Source of the DNA: Pseudomonas nitroreducens
Lineage (GTDB): Bacteria > Pseudomonadota > Gammaproteobacteria > Pseudomonadales > Pseudomonadaceae
Direction of reading: 5' to 3'
NCBI RefSeq assembly: GCF_024170165.1
Contig: NZ_JALJXP010000012.1
Location: 124,001 to 188,000, forward strand
Length of the DNA stretch: 64,000 bases
Shown: positions 1 through 7,808 of the stretch, piece after piece
How positions within the stretch are numbered: position 1 is the first letter of the stretch
Layout: every line of letters begins with the position of its first letter
Translations under genes and position numbers: made by a program
The notes under the pieces: model-generated
The model's database searches: none
What the model was told of the DNA's origin: nothing
Seen by the model: the letters and a program-made list of their open reading frames with translations, nothing else

Positions 1-288
1 CTGACCGAAGAGGACATGGAGCGCCTGCAGCTGCCCAACGCGCTCAAGCCCTACAAGCACAAGCTGTTCGGCCTGACCATCGACCCCGACCGGCTCACCG
101 CCATCCGTCACGAGCGCAAGCCCAACAGCCGCTACGCCAGCTTCGCCCAGTGCGAGTTCGAGGTTCGCGAGGTGGAAAACCTGTTCCGCCGCGAGAACAT
201 CGCCTACATCAACTCGACGCATTTCTCGGTGGAAGAGATCTCCGCCAAGATCCTCGTCGAGAAGGGCGTGGAGCGCCGGCTAAAGTAA
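1..288 (+). CDS. ppsR: PEP synthase regulatory protein PpsR, 3' part
   Basis: This is the C-terminal 95 codons of a PpsR (DUF299) bifunctional kinase/pyrophosphorylase. The family inactivates and reactivates phosphoenolpyruvate synthase by ADP-dependent phosphorylation and Pi-dependent dephosphorylation. The visible part has the family's typical C-terminal features: the FGLTIDP segment, a SRYASF stretch, and [16 protein letters not shown] before the stop. The reading frame is open from base 1, so the P-loop half lies outside the window. In pseudomonads this gene is usually divergent from ppsA, which would then be just upstream. Confidence 0.93.
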   Translation: MTEEDMERLQLPNALKPYKHKLFGLTIDPDRLTAIRHERKPNSRYASFAQCEFEVREVENLFRRENIAYINSTHFSVEEISAKILVEKGVERRLK

Positions 289-317
289 CCGGCCACCGCG
301 AAAAATCCCCCCAACCG

Positions 318-338
318 ACGGCCGGCATTACCGGCCGT
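318..338 (+). terminator. Possible terminator after ppsR
   Basis: An 8-bp stem (ACGGCCGG / CCGGCCGT) with a 5-nt loop lies 30 bases after the ppsR stop. Only a weak pyrimidine run follows, so termination efficiency is uncertain. Confidence 0.4.
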
Positions 339-442
339 TCGACTTTCTGCAGCCTTTCATTCGGACGCCTATCATTCTCTGAACCCGCGTTTTACCCGTG
401 GCAGTTTTCACGGATCGGGCATTCCCGGCACAGGAGAGCGCC

Positions 443-2074
443 ATGCGAGAATGTCAGTACCTGATTCTGGTCGCCTTGTTGGCATTGACGGGTTGCGACT
501 CGGGCGACAAGCCCGTCGCCAAGACCGCCGCTGCCGCCACCCCACCGGCCAGCCCGCCTGCCGCAGCAGCCCCTCCCCCTCCTGCACCGCCCGCGCCGCC
601 TCCGGTCGCGGCTCCCGCGCCAGCCACGCCGGCACCTGCCACTCCCTCGCAGGCGGTTTTCAGCGTCGAGCAACTGGACCAGATGCTCGCGCCGCTGGCG
701 CTGTATCCCGATTCGCTGCTGGCGCAGGTACTGATGGCGACCACCTACCCGGGCAATGTCGCGGATGCCGCGGCCTGGTCGAAGGCCCATCCCAAGGCCG
801 AGGGAGACGACGCGGTGAAACAGGTCGCCGACCAGCCTTGGGACCCGAGCGTCCAGTCGCTGGTCGCCTTTCCGCTGGTGCTCGCCACACTGGGCCAGGA
901 CCCGGCCTGGGTGCAGCGCGTCGGCGATGCCTTCCTCGCCCAGCCCGATGCGGTGATGGATTCCATCCAGCGACTGCGCCGCCAGGCCCAGGCCGCCGGC
1001 AACCTGCAGTCGAACGAGCAACAGAAGGTGACCATCAAGCCGGCGGCCCAGCCGGCCCCGGCGCAATCCGCCTCCGGCGGTGACACCGTGGTGGTGCAGC
1101 AACCGGCGCCAGCACAGACGATCGTCATCGAGCCCACCGACCCGCAGGTGGTCTACGTGCCCAGCTACAACCCCACGCAGGTTTATGGCTCCTGGCCCTA
1201 CCCCGCCAGCCCGCCGACCTACTACCCGCCGCCACCCGAGTACCCCGTCGCCACGGCGCTGGCCACCGGCCTGGCGTTCGGCGCCGGCGTCGCCATCGTC
1301 GGCTCGCTCTGGGGCGACTGTGACTGGGATGACCACGATATCGACGTCGATGTGGAGCATTACAACAACTTCAACAGCAACCGGAACGTGAACCGCAATG
1401 TGAATCGCGACTTCACCGGCAACGTCAACGGCAACCGGGCGAAGTGGCAGCACAACCCGGCCTACCGCAATGGCGTGCCCTACCGCGACTCCGCCAGCCG
1501 TGCGCAATACAACCGCCGACTGGCCGGTGGTGAACAACGCGATGCCCTGCGCGGATTCGACTCCGCGCGCACCCAGGAGCGCGCCCGAGCCAGGGAAAGC
1601 CTGACCCAGCGCGGCATCACCGCGCCTGCGGCGAACAATGCCCAGGCCCGCGAGCGCGCCCAGGCTGCGACCCGCGACCTGCGCGACAACCCGCAAGCCC
1701 AGCAGCGTCTGCAGCAAGGCAACCGCGACAACGCCCGTGATCGGGCACAGGCCGCGACCCGCGAGCTGAACCGCACGCCGGAAAACCGCCAGCGCGCGCA
1801 GAACCAGGTGCAGAACCGCAGCAACCAGGCACAGCAACGGCCGCGGACGCAGAACAACCAGCAGATCCGCGAACAGGCGCGCCAGCAGCATGCCCGCACC
1901 CAGGCCCCACGCAACAATGCCTTCGCCGGTGCCAACAACCCCAGACAGTCCCGCGAAGTTGCCAACCGCGGCCAAGCCAGCCGCGCCGCTGCCAGCCGCC
2001 CACAGGCAGCCCGCGCCGGCCACACCGTCCAACGCCCTGCCCGCGCGCCCTCCGGCGGCGGCCGGCGTCGCTAG
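443..2074 (+). CDS. DUF3300 domain lipoprotein with low-complexity Q/N/R tail
   Basis: The start at 443 has an AGGAG site 7-11 bases upstream and gives a lipoprotein signal ending in the lipobox-like LALTGC, so the protein is probably membrane anchored. A Pro/Ala-rich linker (about residues 25-75) precedes the DUF3300 domain (about 75-270), recognised by LDQMLAPLALYPDSLLAQVLMA, VVYVPSYNP and a hydrophobic glycine stretch. An acidic patch (DCDWDDHDIDVDVEH) follows, then about 220 residues rich in Asn, Arg, Gln and Ala. The function of the family is unknown. The stop codon overlaps the ribosome-binding site of the DUF2950 gene, so the two are co-translated; these two families are commonly neighbours. 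An earlier in-frame ATG at 398 lacks a good ribosome site. Confidence 0.85.
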   Translation: MRECQYLILVALLALTGCDSGDKPVAKTAAAATPPASPPAAAAPPPPAPPAPPPVAAPAPATPAPATPSQAVFSVEQLDQMLAPLALYPDSLLAQVLMATTYPGNVADAAAWSKAHPKAEGDDAVKQVADQPWDPSVQSLVAFPLVLATLGQDPAWVQRVGDAFLAQPDAVMDSIQRLRRQAQAAGNLQSNEQQKVTIKPAAQPAPAQSASGGDTVVVQQPAPAQTIVIEPTDPQVVYVPSYNPTQVYGSWPYPASPPTYYPPPPEYPVATALATGLAFGAGVAIVGSLWGDCDWDDHDIDVDVEHYNNFNSNRNVNRNVNRDFTGNVNGNRAKWQHNPAYRNGVPYRDSASRAQYNRRLAGGEQRDALRGFDSARTQERARARESLTQRGITAPAANNAQARERAQAATRDLRDNPQAQQRLQQGNRDNARDRAQAATRELNRTPENRQRAQNQVQNRSNQAQQRPRTQNNQQIREQARQQHARTQAPRNNAFAGANNPRQSREVANRGQASRAAASRPQAARAGHTVQRPARAPSGGGRRR

Positions 2075-2084
2075 GAGACGAGCC

Positions 2085-2978
2085 ATGCCCATCGCATCGC
2101 GCCTGCTGGCGCTCGCCCTCCTCGCCGCCCTGCCCGCCAGCCTGCTGGCCCAGGACAGCTTCCCCACTCCCGACGCAGCCGCCGACGCCTTCATCGCCGC
2201 GCTTGGCACCGAAAAGGCCGACCCCGAGCGCCTGGCCGCCCTGCTGGGCAAGGACTGGCAGAGCTATATACCGACTGCCGGCATCGACCGGGACGAAGTG
2301 GACGCCTTCCTCGCCCACTACAAGGACAAGCACCAGATCGAGAAGGACAACCCCCGTCTCGCCCACCTGGTCGTCGGCAACGATCCCTGGACCCTGCCCC
2401 TGCCGATCGTCCAGGAGAAGAACGGCTGGGCCTTCAACGCCAAGGCCGGCGGCGAGGAAATCCGCATCCGCCGCATCGGCCGCAACGAGGAATCGACGCT
2501 GGAGGCCGTGCAGGCCTATCACGATGCGCAGATGGACTATGCCGAGGTGGACCGCAACGGCGACGGCGTCCTGGAGTACGCACAGAAGTTCGTCAGCAGC
2601 GACGGGCACCACGACGGGCTGTACTGGCCGGAGGAAGACGGTGGCGAGGAAAGCCCGCTCGGCCCGCTGTTCGGCGACGACCTGCCAGGCGACGGCTGGC
2701 ACGGCTACCACTACCGCATCCTCACCGCCCAGGGCCCCTCGGCGCCCGGTGGCGCCTATGACTACCTGATCGGCGGCAGAATGACCCGCGGCTTTGCCCT
2801 CGTCGCCTGGCCGGTGAAGTACGGCGACAGTGGGGTGATGAGCTTCATGATCAGCCACGATGGCGAGATCTTCTCCAAGAACCTCGGCCCGGAGAGCGAC
2901 AAGATCGCCAAGAAGATGAGCCGCTTCGACCCGGACAGCAGCTGGACCGAGGTCACCGCGGAGGAGGAAAAACCCTGA
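2085..2978 (+). CDS. DUF2950 family exported protein
   Basis: This 297-residue protein has a clear Sec signal peptide cleaved after LPASLLA. The mature part matches the DUF2950 family: FPTPDAAADAFIAAL near the N-terminus, a NEESTLEAVQAYHDAQMDYAEVDRNGDGVLEYAQKF core and a YDYLIGGRMTRGFALVAWPVKYGDSGVMSFM end. The NGDGVLEYA segment resembles a Ca-binding loop, but no ion dependence can be proved here. The start is set by GGAGACGAGCC, which overlaps the preceding stop. It probably works with the DUF3300 protein in the envelope. The biochemical role is unknown. Confidence 0.85.
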   Translation: MPIASRLLALALLAALPASLLAQDSFPTPDAAADAFIAALGTEKADPERLAALLGKDWQSYIPTAGIDRDEVDAFLAHYKDKHQIEKDNPRLAHLVVGNDPWTLPLPIVQEKNGWAFNAKAGGEEIRIRRIGRNEESTLEAVQAYHDAQMDYAEVDRNGDGVLEYAQKFVSSDGHHDGLYWPEEDGGEESPLGPLFGDDLPGDGWHGYHYRILTAQGPSAPGGAYDYLIGGRMTRGFALVAWPVKYGDSGVMSFMISHDGEIFSKNLGPESDKIAKKMSRFDPDSSWTEVTAEEEKP

Positions 2979-3134
2979 GTGACTGAACCCGTCCGGCCGC
3001 CCGGCGGTCGGACGGACTCTGGCAGAGCCCGTCGCCCCCTCCGCTTCCGGCGGGTCCGCACGACCCTGTCATAAGCCTGAAACAAATACCCTGCCAACAC
3101 GCCAACCGACTGTCGCCAGCGAAAAACCACATGG

Positions 3135-3192
3135 TAGAATTCGCCGCGCTATTGCCTGGCGTCACCAGGCCACGCCGGCCGGCATGCCGGCC
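3135..3192 (+). promoter_or_regulatory. Candidate -10 and tandem hairpins in a 5' leader
   Basis: A TAGAAT hexamer (3135-3140) resembles a sigma-70 -10, but no good -35 is visible. It is followed by two hairpins: GCCTGG/CCAGGC (3154-3170) and a perfect 16-bp palindrome (3177-3192). Both lie in the 283-bp gap before the retropepsin operon. A structured leader is an inference; the first hairpin lacks a U-run. Confidence 0.35.
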
Positions 3193-3261
3193 ACAGCCAT
3201 TTGGGGTGACGACCGGGGCGTTTCTATTCAAGGCTTTGCGGCCACTCACTCATCAAGGCCC

Positions 3262-3804
3262 ATGAGACTCAAGCCCACTGCCCTGCTCCTCTTCCTGAGC
3301 ATCTTCCTGCTTCCCGGCATCAGCGCAGCTGCCGGCAAGACTGTCTATGGCCTGAACGAATACGCCCGGATCAACGACCCGGAGATCGAACTGGCCGCCA
3401 AGCTCGACACCGGTGCCAAGACCGCCTCCCTCAGTGCCCGCGACATCAAGCGCTTCAAGCGCGATGGCGAGACCTGGGTGCGTTTCTACCTGGCCACCGA
3501 TACGGCCGACAGCCAGCCGATCGAGAAACCCCTGGCGCGCATCAGCAAGATCAAGCGCCGCCACGGCGACTACGACCCCGACGAAGGCAAGGCCTACACT
3601 GCGCGTCCGGTCATCGAGCTTCAGCTGTGCATGGGCAAGGCCCTGCGCACCATCGAAGTGAACCTTACCGACCGCAGCGCCTTCCAATACCCGCTTCTGA
3701 TCGGCTCCGACGCGCTCAAGCGCTTTGGCGCCCTGGTCGACCCGAGCCTGAAATACGCTGCCGGCAAGCCCGGCTGCCAACCCGTAGCGAAACCTGCCGA
3801 GTAA
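3262..3804 (+). CDS. Retropepsin-like ATP-dependent zinc protease family protein
   Basis: This 180-residue exported protein has a signal peptide of about 24 residues (ending SAAAG). It then carries the family's aspartic-protease-like active site, AAKLDTGAKTASLSA (Asp49-Thr50-Gly51), and ends with the characteristic FQYPLLIGSDALKRFGALVDPSLKY. The family is annotated as putative ATP-dependent zinc protease (RimK/LysX-associated), but its fold is that of a single-domain retropepsin that would have to dimerise. The start at 3262 was preferred because it begins directly at the signal peptide. It is 4 bases from the next gene, so the protease, membrane protein and ATP-grasp ligase form one operon. 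The substrate is unknown; it may act on a peptide made by the ligase. Confidence 0.85.
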   Translation: MRLKPTALLLFLSIFLLPGISAAAGKTVYGLNEYARINDPEIELAAKLDTGAKTASLSARDIKRFKRDGETWVRFYLATDTADSQPIEKPLARISKIKRRHGDYDPDEGKAYTARPVIELQLCMGKALRTIEVNLTDRSAFQYPLLIGSDALKRFGALVDPSLKYAAGKPGCQPVAKPAE

Positions 3805-3808
3805 TCCC

Positions 3809-5341
3809 ATGCGCTCTCTTACCCTGCATCTGAAGGTCCTGATCGCCATCCTGCTGACGCTGGGCGTCGCGATCACCGCCTACCAGATCTTCGTCCTCGG
3901 CATTCCCATGACCGAGGCCGAGACCGACGACCTGTGGAACATCGACGCCAAGGTCGAGTTCGTCGCCACGCCGAAGACCCCGGTGAAGGTGCAGATGTTC
4001 GTACCGCCGCTGACCCAGGATTACGTCAGCCTCAACGAGAGCTTCGTCTCCAACAACTACGGCGTGGGCATCAACCGCTCCGACGGCAATCGCAAGGTGA
4101 CCTGGTCGTCGCGCCGCGCCACCGGCCAGCAGACCCTCTACTACCGCCTGGTGCTGACCAAGCGCTACGCCGGCGCCAGCGAGAAGGCCAAGGAGAAGGG
4201 CCCGATCTTCCGCGACAGCCTGCCTCTGGAAGGCCCGGACAAGATCGCCGCAGAAGCCCTGATCGCGCCCATCCGCCAGCACTCGGCGGACGTCGAGACC
4301 TTCGTCAGCGAAGCCATCAAGCGCGCCAACAACCTCAACGATGACAACGTGAAACTGCTGCTGGCCGGCGACACCAGCCTGGACAAGCGTTCCCACGTGG
4401 TCGAAACCCTGCTCGCGGTGGCCCACGTGCCACTGGAGCGCGTGCACACCATCCGCCTGGTCGCCAACCAGCCGCAGCAGCCCGAACTCTGGCTGCGCAG
4501 CTACAACGGCAAGGAATGGCTGTACTTCAACCCGGAAACCGGCGAGCGCGGCCTGCCCAACGACCGCCTGATCTGGTGGCTGGGTGACGAGAGCCTGCTG
4601 TCCATCGAAGGTGGCAAGAAGGCCCAGGTCAGCTTCAGCCTCAACAGCAGCGAGATGAACGCCATCCGCCTGGCCAAGCTGTCGGACGAGAACACCGATG
4701 CAGCCTTCCTCGAGTACTCGCTGTACGGCCTGCCGCTGTCCACCCAGCAGACCTTCCAGATCATGATCATGATCCCCTTCGGCGTGCTGGTGATCCTGGT
4801 GCTGCGCAACCTGATCGGCCTGCAGACCCTGGGCACCTTCACCCCGGTGCTGATCGCCCTGGCCTTCCGCGAGACCGGCCTGCAGTGGGGCATCGGCCTG
4901 TTCACCGTGATCACCGCCCTGGGCCTGTCGCTGCGCTCGTACCTGGAACACCTGAAGTTACAGATGCTGCCACGCCTGTCGGTGGTGCTGACGTTCGTGG
5001 TGGTGATGATCGCCGCCATCAGCCTGCTCAGCCACAAGCTCGGCTTCGAGAGCGGCCTGTCGGTTGCCCTGTTCCCGATGGTGATCCTGACCATGAGCAT
5101 CGAACGCCTGTCGATCACCTGGGAAGAGCGCGGCGCCGCGCACGCCATGAAGGCCGCCATCGGCACCCTGTTCGCCGCCGCCCTGGCACACATCCTGATG
5201 CGCGTACCGGAGCTGGTGTACTTCGTGTTCACCTTCCCGGCTGTGCTGCTGATCCTGGTGTCGTTCATGCTGGCGATGGGTCGCTACCGCGGTTACCGCC
5301 TGACCGAACTGTTCCGCTTCAAAGCCTTCCTCAAGGACTAA
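3809..5341 (+). CDS. Inactive transglutaminase fused to 7-TM domain
   Basis: This 510-residue inner-membrane protein has one N-terminal membrane segment (about 9-29) and a long periplasmic region (about 30-310) matching the inactive transglutaminase domain. The C-terminal membrane domain starts near residue 313 (FQIMIMIPFGVLVILVLRNLIG) and continues with several helices to about 495. This architecture (Transglut_i_TM plus 7TM_transglut) is almost always encoded between a retropepsin-like protease and an ATP-grasp ligase, as here. No Cys-His-Asp triad is apparent in the transglutaminase part, so a binding or sensing role is more likely than catalysis. Only 3 bases separate it from the ligase gene. 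Confidence 0.87.
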   Translation: MRSLTLHLKVLIAILLTLGVAITAYQIFVLGIPMTEAETDDLWNIDAKVEFVATPKTPVKVQMFVPPLTQDYVSLNESFVSNNYGVGINRSDGNRKVTWSSRRATGQQTLYYRLVLTKRYAGASEKAKEKGPIFRDSLPLEGPDKIAAEALIAPIRQHSADVETFVSEAIKRANNLNDDNVKLLLAGDTSLDKRSHVVETLLAVAHVPLERVHTIRLVANQPQQPELWLRSYNGKEWLYFNPETGERGLPNDRLIWWLGDESLLSIEGGKKAQVSFSLNSSEMNAIRLAKLSDENTDAAFLEYSLYGLPLSTQQTFQIMIMIPFGVLVILVLRNLIGLQTLGTFTPVLIALAFRETGLQWGIGLFTVITALGLSLRSYLEHLKLQMLPRLSVVLTFVVVMIAAISLLSHKLGFESGLSVALFPMVILTMSIERLSITWEERGAAHAMKAAIGTLFAAALAHILMRVPELVYFVFTFPAVLLILVSFMLAMGRYRGYRLTELFRFKAFLKD

Positions 5342-5344
5342 GCC

Positions 5345-6331
5345 ATGTTCGGCCTGATCAAGCGATGGAAAGCCCTGGAAGCCAAAGGCATCATGGGCAT
5401 CAACCGACGCAACGCGGACTACGTGCTCAAGTACAACCAGCGGCACCTGTACCCGATCGTCGACGACAAGATCATCACCAAGCAGCGCGCCATCGAGGCG
5501 GGCATCCACGTACCGGAAATGTACGGGATCATCTCCACCGAGAAGGAGATCGAGCGCCTGCCGGAAATCATCGGCGAGCGCAGCGACTTCGTCATCAAGC
5601 CGGCGCAGGGCGCCGGCGGCGATGGCATCCTGGTGATCGCCGACCGCTTCGAGGAGCGTTACAAGACGGTCTCCGGGCGGATCATCAGCCATGAGGAAAT
5701 CGAGCACCAGTTGTCGAGCATCCTCACCGGCCTGTACTCCCTGGGCGGTCACCGCGACCGCGCGCTGATCGAGTACCGGGTGACCCCGGACCAGATCTTC
5801 AAGAGCATCAGCTACGAGGGCGTGCCGGACATCCGCATCATCGTGCTGATGGGCTACCCGGTGATGGCGATGCTGCGCCTGCCGACCCGCCAGTCCAACG
5901 GCAAGGCCAACCTACACCAGGGCGCCATCGGCGTGGGTGTGGACCTGGCCACCGGCCTGACCCTGCGCGGCACCTGGCTGAACAACAAGATCAGCAAGCA
6001 CCCGGACACCACCAATGCCGTGGACGGTGTACAGCTGCCCAACTGGGACGGTTTCATGAAGCTGGCCGCCGGTTGCTACGAGTTGTGCGGCCTGGGCTAC
6101 ATCGGCGTGGACATGGTGCTGGACCAGGACAAGGGCCCGCTGATCCTCGAGCTCAACGCCCGCCCCGGCCTGAACATCCAGATCGCCAACGACTGCGGCC
6201 TGACCCTGCGCACCCATGCCGTCGAGGCGCATATCGCCGAGCTGGAAGCCAAGGGCGTGAAGGAGACGGTGGAAGAGCGCGTACGTTTCTCCCAGCAGCT
6301 GTTCGGCCACGTGCACCCGAAGGAAGTCTGA
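5345..6331 (+). CDS. RimK-like alpha-L-glutamate ligase (ATP-grasp)
   Basis: The 328-residue cytoplasmic protein is an ATP-grasp enzyme. It has the glycine-rich ATP loop SDFVIKPAQGAGGDGI (about 80-95, Lys85) and the metal-binding LILELNARPGLNIQIAND near residue 275. Family relatives such as RimK and LysX join glutamate or other amino acids to a carboxyl group using ATP; the acceptor here is unknown. It closes the operon and is followed by a strong terminator. Adjacent to a protease and a membrane transglutaminase fold, it may make a peptide modification that the periplasmic partners read or remove. Confidence 0.88.
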   Translation: MFGLIKRWKALEAKGIMGINRRNADYVLKYNQRHLYPIVDDKIITKQRAIEAGIHVPEMYGIISTEKEIERLPEIIGERSDFVIKPAQGAGGDGILVIADRFEERYKTVSGRIISHEEIEHQLSSILTGLYSLGGHRDRALIEYRVTPDQIFKSISYEGVPDIRIIVLMGYPVMAMLRLPTRQSNGKANLHQGAIGVGVDLATGLTLRGTWLNNKISKHPDTTNAVDGVQLPNWDGFMKLAAGCYELCGLGYIGVDMVLDQDKGPLILELNARPGLNIQIANDCGLTLRTHAVEAHIAELEAKGVKETVEERVRFSQQLFGHVHPKEV

Positions 6332-6347
6332 GGCATCCCGCCTGATG

Positions 6348-6375
6348 AAAAAGCCCGGCATTTGCCGGGCTTTTT
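6348..6375 (+). terminator. Rho-independent terminator of the ATP-grasp operon
   Basis: A 13-bp stem (AAAAAGCCCGGCA / TGCCGGGCTTTTT) with a TT loop lies 17 bases after the stop codon. The A-tract and U-tract make it potentially bidirectional. Confidence 0.9.
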
Positions 6376-6402
6376 AATGGGTGACCGCAGGGCTGCAAAC
6401 CC

Positions 6403-6479
6403 GTAGGGCGGATAACCTGGAGCAGGTTATCCGCCGGATACTTTATGGCGGATAACGCTGACGCGTTATGCGCCCTACG
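6403..6479. repeat. REP-type inverted repeat (GTAGGGCG family)
   Basis: Ends are GTAGGGCGGATAAC and its near inverse GTTATGCGCCCTAC, with an inner hairpin around GGATAACCTGG/AGCAGGTTATCC. A related half copy is at 39042-39074. Such extragenic palindromes are common in Pseudomonas. Confidence 0.75.
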
Positions 6480-6509
6480 CAACTTCGGCAATGAGCGTTG
6501 GCGTAAAAC

Positions 6510-6588
6510 TGTAGGAGTGAGCTTGCTCGCGAACGGATTCACGGGCAACTCCGCCGCTGCCCGGTTCGCGAGCAAGCTCGCTCCTACA
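6510..6588. repeat. REP-type inverted repeat (TGTAGGAGYGAGCTTGCTCGCGAA family)
   Basis: Two inverted arms (GTAGGAGTGAGCTTGCTCGC and GCGAGCAAGCTCGCTCCTAC) flank about 37 bases. Near-identical copies occur at 18965-19043 and 27621-27698. It lies between the convergent ends of the ATP-grasp and FilE-like genes. Confidence 0.85.
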
Positions 6589-6613
6589 AAAAAGCATCGC
6601 CCCCGCGCACCAC

Positions 6614-7798
6614 TCAGCGCACTACGGCCAGCTCGAAGCCACCCTGGTCACCGTGCTCGCGCACCTTCATCCCCGCCTCGTTCACCGCCAGGTCCTCCAG
6701 CGGGCGCTTGTAGGGCTTGTTGTCGAGGGTCTGCAGGCTGCGGTCCTCGTCGGTGGTGAGCAGCAGTACATAGCGCTCGCCCTGGTTCGCGCGCACCGGG
6801 ATTGTCCCTTCGATGAACGCGTAGCGGTACCAGGTCTCCGGATTGAGCTTGTACACCGCATCACTCACCAGACGCGTCGGACGCTTCTGCTCGTCGAGAA
6901 ACAGCAGCGACGGGTAGACCACCTGGTGGTTGGCGAAGCTGCGCACGCGCAGGCCATAGACGTGCTGGGAGCTGGGCAGCTTCATCGCCACGAAGTAGCT
7001 CTTGCCCATGGGGAAGTCGAAGCTCGGCGAAAACCTGTTCAGCTCTTCATAGCGCGGTTCCTCTACCGACAGCTCGGTGAAGTCACCCTCGCCCATCTGA
7101 TCGCAGCAGCGTCGCTGCAGGTCGACATAGAGATCGTCCAGGGTCTTGCCGCTGCCCTTGAGCAGCGCCTTCATGGCATCGGTCTGCTCACCCATGCCGT
7201 CGAGCCCCGGCAGGTTGTTCGGCCGCCCCTTCAGGTCGACCTGCCGGCCTTCGGTGAAGGCGATATTGCTGCCGCCCTGCTCGCCCCGGCGAAACATGGC
7301 CCCGCGCTGCTCCGCCGTGATCGGCGAGTTGCGCACCTGGCCCTTGTCGTCGACCCAGGTGAAGTACGGGTTGCCGTTCTCGCTGCGGACGAAGCCGCGA
7401 TCCTCGTAGGACTCGGCGTCAATGTACTCGGAAGAGTGGTCTCCGTTGGGCAGCACGTAATCGGCCCGGCCAGGCGCTACCTGGCCGGCGGCATAGAAGC
7501 TGTTCTGCAGGTTGCCCTGGGCGTCCACCCAGGTGAAGTAGCGGCGCTTGCTCTCCCCCGCCGGCCGTGCGCCCGGCCACTGGGTGGCACTGAGGTCGAT
7601 CAGCCGCGCGCGGTCGCTCTGGTCGATGCGCTTGTCCGCCTGGCGTTGCTGCTGGGCGTAGTTGGCGTCGACGAAGGTGTTGTGCACCTGGCCGCTGTCG
7701 TCGATCCACGACAGGTAGCGGCCGCTGGCAGCCTGCGCCGATGTGCTCACCACGCCGACGGCGGCGACGCAGGAAATCAGGAGGGTCAGCCTGTTCAT
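6614..7798 (-). CDS. FilE-like putative pilus/surface assembly protein
   Basis: This 394-residue protein has a Sec signal peptide cleaved near SAQAA. Three copies of a WxD repeat follow: RYLSWIDDSGQVHNTF (about 27-42), RYFTWVDAQGNLQNSF (86-101) and PYFTWVDDKGQVRNSP (144-159). They resemble DUF4124-type modules. The C-terminal half (about 215-394) matches the FilE C-terminal / MalM-like region, with a vicinal Cys pair (LQRRCCDQ). It is the last gene of a five-gene minus-strand operon, 10 bases after the FadL-like gene, with a GAGGG ribosome site. Family names come from the Acinetobacter fil operon, where function is also unsettled. A periplasmic or outer-membrane accessory role is likely. Confidence 0.75.
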   Translation of the reverse strand: MNRLTLLISCVAAVGVVSTSAQAASGRYLSWIDDSGQVHNTFVDANYAQQQRQADKRIDQSDRARLIDLSATQWPGARPAGESKRRYFTWVDAQGNLQNSFYAAGQVAPGRADYVLPNGDHSSEYIDAESYEDRGFVRSENGNPYFTWVDDKGQVRNSPITAEQRGAMFRRGEQGGSNIAFTEGRQVDLKGRPNNLPGLDGMGEQTDAMKALLKGSGKTLDDLYVDLQRRCCDQMGEGDFTELSVEEPRYEELNRFSPSFDFPMGKSYFVAMKLPSSQHVYGLRVRSFANHQVVYPSLLFLDEQKRPTRLVSDAVYKLNPETWYRYAFIEGTIPVRANQGERYVLLLTTDEDRSLQTLDNKPYKRPLEDLAVNEAGMKVREHGDQGGFELAVVR

Positions 7799-7808
7799 GT
7801 TGTTGCCC

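Noticed and set aside
392..2251. Long minus-strand frame opposite the DUF3300 gene
   Set aside because: The low-complexity Gln/Asn/Arg codons give few antisense stops; no signal or domain supports it.
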